DNA from: Burkholderiales bacterium
Lineage (GTDB): Bacteria > Pseudomonadota > Gammaproteobacteria > Burkholderiales > Burkholderiaceae
Direction: 5' to 3'
Length of the DNA: 64,000 nt
Assembly (NCBI GenBank): GCA_026225235.1
Contig: JAMFSK010000003.1
Location: 170,090-234,089, forward strand
The position numbers were made by a program, and so were the translations under genes. Below the pieces are notes generated by a model, which saw only the letters and a list, made by a program, of their open reading frames with translations, ran no database searches and was not told the DNA's origin. Numbering within the stretch: position 1 is the stretch's first letter; each line of letters opens with the position of its first letter. This document shows positions 8,207 to 15,769 of the stretch, piece by piece.

Positions 8207-9898
8207 CTAGACGGTGCGCTTCTTGAACGCTCGCAGGTCGAAACATAACGGGGCTAATAGCGGATTGGCGCCGAATGCCGCAAGGCGTGTCTTCTGCACC
8301 TTGTTCGTCGAGGTCGTCGGCAGAGCGTCGACGAAGGCGATATAGCCGGGTGCCTTGAAATAGGCGAGCCGCTCGAGACACCATTGCTGAAGAGAAGCCG
8401 CAGTGGTCCTGTCGGCCGCGTGCCCCGGCGCGACCACCACGCAGGCCATGACTTCCTCGTCGCGCAGCGCATCGGGCGCGGCGATCACGGCGGTCTGCTG
8501 GACGGCGACGTGTTCGAGCAGGCAAGCCTCGACTTCCAGCGCGGCGATGTTTTCGCCTGCGCGCCGAATGATGTTCTTGAGCCGGTCGACGAAATGCAAG
8601 TTGCCGTCATCGTCGCGCCGGACGATATCGCCTGTATGGAACCAGCCACCTTGCCAGGCGGCATCGGTGGCCGCCGCGTCCTTTAGGTAACCGCGAAAAA
8701 AGCCCTGTCGCTGGTCAGGGCCTGCGCGCCTGACTAGCAACTCCCCTGGGACATCGTTGGCGACCTCGCGGTCCTCCTGGTCGACGAGACGGACGGCCAT
8801 GCCGTCGCGTGGCCGGCCGAAGCAACGCGTGCCGATATCGCGCGGCTCGTGGCTCGAGGCGATCACAATCGCGCCGCCCGTTTCGGTCATCGCCCAGGCC
8901 TCGATCAACGGGATGCCGAAGCGCGACTCGAACGTCCGCTGATGGACGGGGTCGACGTTGGCGCCATAGCCGAAGCGCACCTGATGCGAACGCGCGGCAT
9001 CTGCGTCGGCGGGGTCATCGAGTCCAAGCAGGATGGCGGGCATCACCCCGAGGTAATGCATGATCGTCGCGCCGCTCGTGGCGACGTCCTGCCACCAGCT
9101 ACGCGGATGAAAGCGGTCGAGCTGGATCACGCAGCCGCCCGACAGGACCATCGCCATCGTCGAGCAGGCAAGCGCATTCATATGAAAAAGCGGCAGTGGC
9201 GTGATGAGCCTTTCGACTCCGGTACGCACTTCACACAGGCCGCCTTCGGAAAGGTAGAGTTCTGCAATCGACAGGAAGTAGCGGTTGTCGAGCAGACATC
9301 CTTTTGGTTGACCCGTGGTGCCCGAGGTATAGACGATCGCGCACTCGTCGTCGAGGGTAGCGGGATGTATATCCGGGACCTCGGCACCGGTCTGTGCGGA
9401 TGTGGTGATGTGTAGCGGAAGCGACACTTGCCGCGAGGCGATGTCTTGGCCCGCAGGCGCGCACGCGTCGAAAATGGGAATCGATTCTCCGAGTGCCTCA
9501 CGTAGTCGCACCAAGCCTGAGCCAATTCCGACCGCGAGCGCGATCTCGCTGTGCTGCGCGATATACACGATTTCCTGCGCGTGCGAGTCACCGTTCAAGG
9601 GGACGATGCTTGCACCCAGCGCATTGAGTGCAAAGAAATGGACGAAAAAGTCGGGGCGGTTGTCGACCATCAACGCCACGCGCGCACTGCTGCCATAGCC
9701 CGCGCGTGCATACTCGACGCGCTGTGTTTCGATGGCCGCCAGCATCTCGCGATAGCTGAGCGTCAGCGCCGTGCACTCTCCATGCGGGTCGCTTGTATAG
9801 ACGCGGCGGGCAGAAGCGGGGATGTGCAGGAAGGGATGATCGGGAAAGCGTCGGGTAGTCTGGACGAAAGCTTCATAAGGCGAATTCGGAAGACTCAT
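8207..9898 (-). CDS. AMP-dependent acyl-CoA synthetase/ligase
   Basis: A 563-residue adenylate-forming enzyme expected to activate a carboxylic acid to its CoA thioester. The AMP-binding motif is YTSGTTGQPKG, followed by EAWAMTETGG and HTGDIVRRDDDGN, then the hinge DRLKNIIRRAGENI and the C-terminal lysine region STNKVQKTRLA. The frame stays open 222 nt upstream, but the residues there are unlike the family, and MSLPNSPYEAF at 9898 matches a usual N-terminus. It resembles crotonobetaine/carnitine and cyclohexanecarboxylate CoA ligases. It is divergent from the SDR gene, and a TCTGAATTCAGA palindrome lies 50 bp upstream of the start. Confidence 0.88.
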   Translation of the reverse strand: MSLPNSPYEAFVQTTRRFPDHPFLHIPASARRVYTSDPHGECTALTLSYREMLAAIETQRVEYARAGYGSSARVALMVDNRPDFFVHFFALNALGASIVPLNGDSHAQEIVYIAQHSEIALAVGIGSGLVRLREALGESIPIFDACAPAGQDIASRQVSLPLHITTSAQTGAEVPDIHPATLDDECAIVYTSGTTGQPKGCLLDNRYFLSIAELYLSEGGLCEVRTGVERLITPLPLFHMNALACSTMAMVLSGGCVIQLDRFHPRSWWQDVATSGATIMHYLGVMPAILLGLDDPADADAARSHQVRFGYGANVDPVHQRTFESRFGIPLIEAWAMTETGGAIVIASSHEPRDIGTRCFGRPRDGMAVRLVDQEDREVANDVPGELLVRRAGPDQRQGFFRGYLKDAAATDAAWQGGWFHTGDIVRRDDDGNLHFVDRLKNIIRRAGENIAALEVEACLLEHVAVQQTAVIAAPDALRDEEVMACVVVAPGHAADRTTAASLQQWCLERLAYFKAPGYIAFVDALPTTSTNKVQKTRLAAFGANPLLAPLCFDLRAFKKRTV

Positions 9899-9947
9899 GA
9901 GGGGATACCAGGTGACTTGAGTTGACGCGTGATTTTTCCCATCATAA

Positions 9948-9959
9948 TCTGAATTCAGA
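9948..9959. promoter_or_regulatory. Candidate GntR operator TCTGAATTCAGA
   Basis: A perfect 12-bp palindrome lies between the divergent acyl-CoA ligase and SDR genes, 50 bp from the first start and 66 bp from the second. The identical sequence occurs at 12,486-12,497. Size, symmetry and placement fit a FadR/FCD-type GntR site. Assignment to the regulator at 5,998 is inference. Confidence 0.6.
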
Positions 9960-10025
9960 ATTGTGTATTTAGAAAACGCCGCGGCTGGCGAGCGGATTCC
10001 AAAATCCTTCGTGGGGAGAAATGAG

Positions 10026-10742
10026 ATGCAGATTGAACATGCGGTGGCCTTCGTTTCCGGCGCGAATCGCGGCGTGGGCGCAGGCTTCATCGAGACCTTG
10101 CTTGCACGTGGGGCGAGCAAGGTTTATGCAGCGGCGCGCGACCCTTCGGCGATCGTTTCGACCGATCCCCGTGTCGTGCGTGTAGCCCTCGACATCACCC
10201 ATCCCGAGCAGGTCGCGGAGGCGGCACGCCTGGCCACGGATGTGACCTTGCTGATCAACAATGCGGGCGTCAACGCGCTTGAGCGCATGCTTGAGCCGCG
10301 TGACGAAGAAGCGGCTCGCGCCGAGATGGAGGTCAACTACTTCGGCAACCTGCAGATGTGCCGCGCCTTCGCGCCCGCACTGGTCGCCAACGGTGGCGCA
10401 ATCGTCAACATCCTGTCGATTCTCGCGCGTGTCTCACTGCCTGCGATGGGCTCCTTGTGTGCGTCGAAGGCTGCCGCGTTGCGCTTGACCGAAGGCGTGC
10501 GCGCCGAACTTGCGGGTCGTGGCGTGCGCGTCCTGGGCGTGCTGCCCGGAGCGATCGATACCGACATGAGCCGCCATCTTCCGCCGCCGAAGCTGTCGGT
10601 CAGCGAGGTCGTCGATGCGACGCTGGCCGCACTCGACGGCGGCCCCGACGAAGTGTATGTCGGTGATATGGCGGCAGGTGTCGCAGGCGGTCTTGCCGCA
10701 GCGCGTGAAGCGACCCAGAAGCAGTTTGCAGGCTACCTTTAA
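10026..10742 (+). CDS. Short-chain dehydrogenase/reductase-fold protein lacking the catalytic Tyr
   Basis: A 238-residue SDR. ATG 10026 was chosen because GGGGAGAA lies just upstream and the protein then starts with the Rossmann strand; the nucleotide-binding motif is SGANRGVGAG at residues 11-20, and NNAGVN at 78-83. The active site Ser is S131 and the Lys is K148, but the YxxxK tyrosine position is Leu (SLCASK, L144). The protein may therefore not be an ordinary alcohol dehydrogenase. It is divergent from the CoA ligase and shares its putative GntR operator. A strong hairpin follows the stop. Confidence 0.85.
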   Translation: MQIEHAVAFVSGANRGVGAGFIETLLARGASKVYAAARDPSAIVSTDPRVVRVALDITHPEQVAEAARLATDVTLLINNAGVNALERMLEPRDEEAARAEMEVNYFGNLQMCRAFAPALVANGGAIVNILSILARVSLPAMGSLCASKAAALRLTEGVRAELAGRGVRVLGVLPGAIDTDMSRHLPPPKLSVSEVVDATLAALDGGPDEVYVGDMAAGVAGGLAAAREATQKQFAGYL

Positions 10743-10747
10743 AGTAT

Positions 10748-10792
10748 AAACGGCCGATGGACCCGCTGATTCACGGGTCGCACCGGCCGTTT
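10748..10792. terminator. Bidirectional terminator hairpin
   Basis: AAACGGCCG (10748-10756) pairs perfectly with CGGCCGTTT (10784-10792), and inside it GACCCG (10760-10765) pairs with CGGGTC (10774-10779). It begins 5 bp after the SDR stop and lies 46 bp from the end of the convergent binding-protein gene. The A and T runs at the stem ends give a short U-tract in either direction. Confidence 0.8.
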
Positions 10793-10838
10793 GTGTACCG
10801 CAGCCCGCCCGCTTGCGCGGGCAGATGTCATTTGCTGA

Positions 10839-12392
10839 TCATGCAGGCTTGTATTCGACCGGCAGGATCAGGCCGCTGCCGAAGGTCGGTACGTTCAGGC
10901 TCGAACGATAGGCGATCGTCGTCACCGCCTGGAGCAAGGGAATATTCCACGACTTCTCCGAGGCTTCCCGGTTGAGCGCGCGATAGCCTTCGAGACGCTT
11001 GCTCTCGTCGACTTCCGTGAACAGGGCGCCGATACGCGGGCCCAGCGCGGGCTCCTTCCATGCCGAGAACGGCAGGTTCGGGTCCAGCATGCGGCCGGTG
11101 TAGTTTTCCGGATCGCCGGTCGAGTTCGCCCAGCTGTAGAGCAGGCAGCCTGTGAGCTTGGCCGAGTCCATCTCGCTGATGGCCTTGGCCATCATGGTTT
11201 CCTGGACCTGTGCCTCGATGCCTACACGTTGCCACATCCCCGCAATGGCGCGGGCCATGTCGTAGTCGCTCGGGAAGGTGCCGTTGGTCGTGAGGAAGGG
11301 CACCTTGACGGTTTTGTTCGGGCCATAACCGGACTTGGCGAGCAACGCGATCGCCTTCTGCGGGTCGAATCCCACCTTGAAGCCCGGTACATCGCCCGGC
11401 GAGCCCGGCGGCGCAGTGACCGAGATCGACTTTGCCGCGCCACCGTAGAACGCCTTGGACAGGGCTTCGCTATCGATCGCGTAGTGCATCGCGGCGCGCA
11501 CATTGTCGTCGTCGAACGGCTTTACGTAGTTCGGGATCTGCAGCACATACACTTCGCTGTACGGGTAGATCTTGGTCGTCAGGCCATGGGTCTTCGCGAG
11601 CCGCAGCGTTTCACGCACGGGAATCTGCACGGCGATGTCGGCACGGCCCGATTCGACCGCGGCCACGCGTGCCGAGGGCTCGGGCGTGATCTGGAACACG
11701 ACCTGTTTGAACGCGGGCATCCCGCCCCAGTATTTGTCGAACGCTTCGAGCACGATGCGCGAGCCGCGCTGGTAGTCGACCAGTTTGTATGGACCGGCGC
11801 CGATCGGCTTGGCGAGGAAGCCCGCATCGCCGACCTTCTGCATATATTGCTTCGGCACGATATAGCCGGCCAGGAAGCCGAGATAGATCGGTGCGGTCGG
11901 CGTGGGCACGCTGTAGACCATGACTGCTTTCGTCGGCGACAGGATCTCGACTGTCTTGAGCGTCTGGAACATCGCGCCGGCGCCAATTTTCTTGTCCATC
12001 GCGGGGCGGTCGAGCACGCTCCACTTCAAGTCTTCGGTCGTGAGTTTCGAACCGTCATGGAACAGGATGTCGTCGCGGAACGTGACTTCGAGCCGTTGCG
12101 AGTTCTTGTCCTGCCATTTCCATTCCGTAATCTGCCGCGCCTGCAATTGCAGGGTTGGCGAGTAACGCAGGGGCGAGTCGAACACCGATTCGTAGATCGA
12201 CTGAGGCTGCGGGTCGGTCACGGCGGTCGGATCCCATGTCGGTACGTCCGACATGTACGCAATGTTCAGCAGCGCCTTGGGATCCTTCGTCTGGGCTTGC
12301 AGGAGGTCCCACGGGAGCAACGAACCTGCGGCTGTCGCAAGCGAACCGGCAAGGAACTGCCGGCGCCCGGGGTGCAACTTGGAGCTGTCCAT
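10839..12392 (-). CDS. ABC transporter substrate-binding protein, SBP_bac_5 (DppA) family, Tat-exported
   Basis: A 517-residue periplasmic binding protein. The N-terminus has a twin-arginine signal (GRRQFLAGSLATAAG, cleavage likely after the LLQAQ region), followed by the family's opening, where residues such as SDVPTWDPTAVTDPQ are typical of peptide-class binding proteins. Later segments such as FHDGSKLTTEDLKWS, IGAGPYKLVDYQRG and RAAMHYAIDSEALSKAF fit the two-lobed fold. No permease or ATPase is adjacent. The orphan importer at 1,907-5,831 lacks a binding protein, so the two probably work together. A TCTGAATTCAGA palindrome lies 94 bp upstream. Tat export suggests folding before export. Confidence 0.92.
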   Translation of the reverse strand: MDSSKLHPGRRQFLAGSLATAAGSLLPWDLLQAQTKDPKALLNIAYMSDVPTWDPTAVTDPQPQSIYESVFDSPLRYSPTLQLQARQITEWKWQDKNSQRLEVTFRDDILFHDGSKLTTEDLKWSVLDRPAMDKKIGAGAMFQTLKTVEILSPTKAVMVYSVPTPTAPIYLGFLAGYIVPKQYMQKVGDAGFLAKPIGAGPYKLVDYQRGSRIVLEAFDKYWGGMPAFKQVVFQITPEPSARVAAVESGRADIAVQIPVRETLRLAKTHGLTTKIYPYSEVYVLQIPNYVKPFDDDNVRAAMHYAIDSEALSKAFYGGAAKSISVTAPPGSPGDVPGFKVGFDPQKAIALLAKSGYGPNKTVKVPFLTTNGTFPSDYDMARAIAGMWQRVGIEAQVQETMMAKAISEMDSAKLTGCLLYSWANSTGDPENYTGRMLDPNLPFSAWKEPALGPRIGALFTEVDESKRLEGYRALNREASEKSWNIPLLQAVTTIAYRSSLNVPTFGSGLILPVEYKPA

Positions 12393-12485
12393 TTTTACCT
12401 TTGCTTTTTACCGATGAACTGTGTGGGTGGGATGTACGGTCGCTATGCCGCACACGCGCTGCTTGCTTCACGACACGTTGAAAAT

Positions 12486-12497
12486 TCTGAATTCAGA
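12486..12497. promoter_or_regulatory. Candidate GntR operator TCTGAATTCAGA, second copy
   Basis: A perfect 12-bp palindrome identical to the one at 9,948, in the divergent promoter between the ABC binding protein (start 12,392) and the SMP-30 gene (start 12,648). Its 94-bp distance from the binding-protein start fits promoter control. Confidence 0.6.
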
Positions 12498-12537
12498 GTA
12501 TGTGCGGAAAATTTCGACGTCAACAATCGTCCCGGGC

Positions 12538-12577
12538 GACAAACACTTAGTCGAACACCTAGTACCCCCTAGTGGGG
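12538..12577. promoter_or_regulatory. Repeated CTAG/TTAG sites, candidate FixJ-type regulator binding region
   Basis: AAACACTTAG (12541-12550) and GAACACCTAG (12553-12562) are direct repeats 12 bp apart, followed by the near-palindrome CCCCCTAGTGGGG (12565-12577). The 13-mer GACAAACACTTAG at 12538-12550 recurs exactly on the minus strand at 24619-24631, and CGAACACCTAG recurs at 31121-31131. It lies upstream of the SMP-30 gene. Binding by the response regulator at 25,123 is inference. Confidence 0.5.
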
Positions 12578-12592
12578 CCTGATGGCTTGACA

Positions 12593-12619
12593 CTGAAATT
12601 TTAGGAATTCAGGATTCAG
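12593..12619. promoter_or_regulatory. Degenerate GntR-like operator before the SMP-30 gene
   Basis: CTGAA (12593-12597) and TTCAG (12608-12612) form a spaced dyad, and ATTCAG is repeated directly at 12607-12612 and 12614-12619. This resembles the half-sites of the two perfect TCTGAATTCAGA palindromes and sits 29-55 bp before the SMP-30 start, where a repressor could block transcription. Confidence 0.4.
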
Positions 12620-12647
12620 TAATACTGTTTGTGCAAGGATCCTGAAA

Positions 12648-13655
12648 ATGGGCATGAACCCCGTGAGCTCGAACCCGCTCGAGGGATGGACGGTGGATCG
12701 CAGTGCGATTGGCTATATCGGCACGGATCTGCAGCGGCCCGAATGTGTGCTTGCCGAAGCCGACGGCACGCTGTGGTGCTCGGATGCACGCGGTGGCGTG
12801 ATGCGTTTGAACCCCGACAGCAGTCAGGCGGTCATCGTGCCGAAGGTCACGGCGCCCGGCCCGGCTTCATTGCCCAATGGCATTGCATTTGCGGAAAACG
12901 GCGATTTCCTGCTGGCCAATTGGGGCAAGTGCGCGATTGAGCGTATGAGCCGCGACGGGCAGGTGAGCGATTTATGCACGAGTCTTGATGGCCGCTCACT
13001 CGGCAAGGCGAACTTCGTGCTGCGCGATTCGAAGAATCGGGTGTGGTTTACGGTCACCACGCGCGAAGATCCGTGGACACGTCAGCTCCAGACCAAAGCC
13101 GCCGATGGCTATATCGGTGTTATCGACGAACACGGAGCGCGCATCGTGGCCGATGGCTTCTGCGGCACGAACGAGATCCGCTTCGATCTGTATGAACAAT
13201 GGCTCTATGTCGTCGAGAGCACCGGCTGGCGTATCTCGCGCCTGCGTGTGCAGCCCGATGCGACCCTGACCGATCGTGAAGTATTTGGTCCATCGGAGCT
13301 GCCCGGCATCCCGGATGGCTTTGCTTTCGATGCGTTCGGCAACCTCTGGGTGACGCTGACGATGGCCGACCGGCTGATTGCGCTGACCCCTGAGGGCACG
13401 ATGCTGACCCTGCTCGACGACGGCGACGCGCAGGCGAACGCCGAACTCCGCCAACACTTCGACGCCTGCACGCTGACCCCTGAATTCATGGAACGCACGC
13501 ATGGCCAGATTGCGCCATGGATGGCCAGCATTGCGTTTGGTGGCCCGGATTTACGGACTGTTTACCTCGGCAGCGTGCTCGGCACGCGCATCCCGTTTTT
13601 TCGCTCACCGGTCGCGGGTCGACCGATGATTCACTGGCATCCAGGCACGGTCTAG
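12648..13655 (+). CDS. SMP-30/gluconolactonase/LRE-family protein
   Basis: A 335-residue beta-propeller protein of the family that includes gluconolactonase and regucalcin, which hydrolyse lactones using one divalent metal. The opening PECVLAEADGTLWCSDARGGV carries the usual metal-binding Glu, and repeated blade motifs such as SLPNGIAFAENGDFLLANWG and GIPDGFAFDAFGNLWVTL carry the conserved Asn and Asp. AAGGA lies upstream of the ATG. It is divergent from the binding protein, with both GntR-like and FixJ-like candidate sites between them, so it may open a lactone produced in the pathway. Confidence 0.85.
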   Translation: MGMNPVSSNPLEGWTVDRSAIGYIGTDLQRPECVLAEADGTLWCSDARGGVMRLNPDSSQAVIVPKVTAPGPASLPNGIAFAENGDFLLANWGKCAIERMSRDGQVSDLCTSLDGRSLGKANFVLRDSKNRVWFTVTTREDPWTRQLQTKAADGYIGVIDEHGARIVADGFCGTNEIRFDLYEQWLYVVESTGWRISRLRVQPDATLTDREVFGPSELPGIPDGFAFDAFGNLWVTLTMADRLIALTPEGTMLTLLDDGDAQANAELRQHFDACTLTPEFMERTHGQIAPWMASIAFGGPDLRTVYLGSVLGTRIPFFRSPVAGRPMIHWHPGTV

Positions 13656-14012
13656 GGTCTGAATGTCCATTTTTCGCAAGACACTGGCCACAAATGTATC
13701 GGAAGCAGTTTCCATTTGCGTGATTGCAACGCTCGGCTAATTTCGTCCACGTCAGAATTCGGGTGTGGAGGGGTCGGGCAGGACCGAAGTTCACCGGATT
13801 AGGTATTTGCATCTACCTGCCTAGATGACGGTCCCAGTTAGCCGCACCTTTTTTAAGGAATACGTTTGCCAGTGTCGACTTGAATCAGCACTGCCTGGTC
13901 GTAATCGCTGTACCCGCAACGCCGACTTTCCCTTACCGCGCTCCGTGTCGACGACGCTTTTGCCCGTCGCAGGGCAGCGTTCGTCCAATTTTTTATAGAG
14001 AGTCTGTCAGCC
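13656..14012. other. Intergenic region upstream of porin
   Basis: 357 bp without a convincing gene. It contains a dyad AGGTA..TACCT (about 13801-13818) followed by CCTAGATGACG. The 10-mer CTAGATGACG also occurs at 24537-24546 near the luciferase-fold gene, so this could be another regulator site. A run of six T at about 13850 and an AT-rich stretch before the porin start are visible, but no clear promoter. Confidence 0.4.
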
Positions 14013-15083
14013 GTGAAGAAAGCCATTCCCGCAGTCATACTTTTGAGCCTGCCCTTTGTCGCGCAGGCGCAGAGTTCGGTAACCTTGTTCGGCCTGATCG
14101 ACGCGGGCCTGACGTACACCAGTAACGCTGGAGGCAACCACAGCTTTACCGAGCAATCAGGTATCCAGGCGCCGGATTTGTTCGGTGTGCGCGGCGTCGA
14201 GGATCTCGGCGGCGGATACAGCACGCTGTTCGTGCTCGACGGATCGTTCTCACTCAATACGGGCGCGCAGAACGGCGGTGGCATCTTCGGCCGGGAGTCG
14301 TATGTCGGTATCTCGACACCGTGGGGTACGGTCACCCTCGGTAATCAGTTCGACTACATGTACGACAATCTGTCGCTCGCGCGGTGGGGCAACCAGATTC
14401 CTTACGTTAGCCTTTACCAACTCCCCGACGGCCCGTTCTCGAAGCTCGGTGCACCGCTTGGCACGTTTGACTACACGCGCATCGCAGGCGGTCAGGCAAC
14501 CAACAACACGGTGAAGTTTACGTCGAACAATTACGCAGGCTTCAACGTTGGCGCGATGTATGGTCTGAGCAATCTCGCGGGCGCAGGCGGTACCGACAAC
14601 ATGTCGAGCTTCGGTGCGAACTATGCGGCAGGCCCGATCCGGCTCGACGCGGCTTACACTTTTGCGCGGCAGGATTCGATCAACGACGGCCACGACGGCA
14701 TCCGCAACTTCGGTCTTGGCGGTCGCTACGACTTCGGCAAGCTCGCGCTCGATGCGCTCTATATCAACACGCACAACACGTTTAACGGCGCGCACGTCGA
14801 TACTTATGAAGTGGGTGCCCTGTATTCGTTCGCGCCGGACACGTATGCGTACCTGCAATACATCTTCGCCGACGGCAACGAAGTGCTGACCGACAACAAG
14901 TCGCACCAGATCGGCCTGACGCTCGACTATCTGCTCTCGAAGCGAACCGACGTCTATATCAACGGGATCTACGAGCATGCATCGGGCGGATCGGATGTGT
15001 TCGCCGCCATCTCCGGCGCGCCGGGTACTTCGACAACCGGAAACCAGACCGTGGTGCGCGTTGCCATGCGACACTTGTTCTGA
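14013..15083 (+). CDS. Outer-membrane porin, Gram-negative Burkholderia type (OmpC-like)
   Basis: A 356-residue trimeric-porin family protein. The signal peptide ends in FVAQAQ, and the mature N-terminus SSVTLFGLIDAGLTY is typical of betaproteobacterial porins. The loop motif SRxSYVGIST.WGTVTLGNQFDY and the C-terminal strand ending in RVAMRHLF (terminal Phe needed for assembly) are present. The start is GTG 14013 with GAGAG about 12 nt upstream. In this setting it may give the pathway substrate passage across the outer membrane, but general porins are common. Confidence 0.93.
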   Translation: MKKAIPAVILLSLPFVAQAQSSVTLFGLIDAGLTYTSNAGGNHSFTEQSGIQAPDLFGVRGVEDLGGGYSTLFVLDGSFSLNTGAQNGGGIFGRESYVGISTPWGTVTLGNQFDYMYDNLSLARWGNQIPYVSLYQLPDGPFSKLGAPLGTFDYTRIAGGQATNNTVKFTSNNYAGFNVGAMYGLSNLAGAGGTDNMSSFGANYAAGPIRLDAAYTFARQDSINDGHDGIRNFGLGGRYDFGKLALDALYINTHNTFNGAHVDTYEVGALYSFAPDTYAYLQYIFADGNEVLTDNKSHQIGLTLDYLLSKRTDVYINGIYEHASGGSDVFAAISGAPGTSTTGNQTVVRVAMRHLF

Positions 15084-15151
15084 GGCCGTCGTGCTCGTGC
15101 TGACGCTTTCCACTCTGCCGCATTGATGTGCCCCCCACTCTGGAGACTCGT

Positions 15152-15520
15152 ATGATGGTTCGAACCCGTATCGTTTCACTGGCTGTTGCCTTGTCGTTCG
15201 GCTTGGCGATCGGCGCGAGCACTGTCGCTCAGGCGCAGGACGCCGCATCGGGCACGGCAGCGCCGTCGACCGCCGCATCCGACAAGGCGGCCGCGCGGGC
15301 CGAGCGCAAGGCTGCCCGCAAGGCCGCTCGCGCGCGCAAGAATGCGGAGCTTAGTGCAATCGCGAAGAATGGCGCCGATCCGTCGGCGCCAAAGGTCACG
15401 GCGCCCGCCAACACGCTGACGGCGGAATCGAAGTCGAACCCGCCGGCCGCGCCGCGCAAGAAGAAGGGCGCTGTTGCCGCATCGGGAGCTTCGGCACCTG
15501 AGGCGGCTTCGCAACCTTGA
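15152..15520 (+). CDS. Small exported Ala/Lys-rich protein of unknown function
   Basis: A 122-residue protein with a clear signal peptide ending in STVAQAQ. The mature part is low-complexity, rich in Ala, Lys, Arg and Ser, with an AARAERKAARKAARARK helix-like basic stretch and a PRKKKGA segment. The start is ATG 15152 with GGAG 6 nt upstream; a longer frame from 15128 lacks a ribosome site. It follows the porin by 68 bp. Similar basic exported proteins are common in Burkholderiales, but I recognise no function. Confidence 0.65.
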   Translation: MMVRTRIVSLAVALSFGLAIGASTVAQAQDAASGTAAPSTAASDKAAARAERKAARKAARARKNAELSAIAKNGADPSAPKVTAPANTLTAESKSNPPAAPRKKKGAVAASGASAPEAASQP

Positions 15521-15536
15521 CGACAGGCTTTGAACT

Positions 15537-15690
15537 CAGCGCTGATCACTCAGCCTGAGCTCGGTCTTGCGGCACCCTCAGCCGAGCCTGCGCTCAGTGC
15601 AGCGCTGATCACACAGCCTGAGCCCGGTCTTGGGCAGCACCGTCAGCCGAGAGCGTGAGCCCAGCGCTGAACGCTGCCGGGCTGCCGAGC
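15537..15690. repeat. Imperfect tandem repeat, ~62-63 bp period, 2.5 copies
   Basis: CAGCGCTGATCAC begins a unit at 15537 and again at 15600, and a shorter third copy begins CAGCGCTGA at 15662. Units one and two share CAGCCTGAGC/TCCGGTCTTG and GTCAGCCGAG-type blocks at about 85 percent by eye. It lies between the small exported protein and the convergent amidase. No open frame is convincing. Confidence 0.75.
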
Positions 15691-15769
15691 ATCGCGCGGC
15701 TGAGTCTGCGTTCGATGGGGCGCGATCTGATGCCCCATCGAAGCGCAGTTTTGAAATGCTCTGCGTGCG

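Noticed and set aside
11229..12572. Long open frame on the plus strand antisense to the ABC binding protein (447 residues)
   Set aside because: Composition is Arg/His/Gly/Val-rich with no recognisable domain, and it mirrors a real gene on the other strand. Long antisense frames are expected at this GC content.
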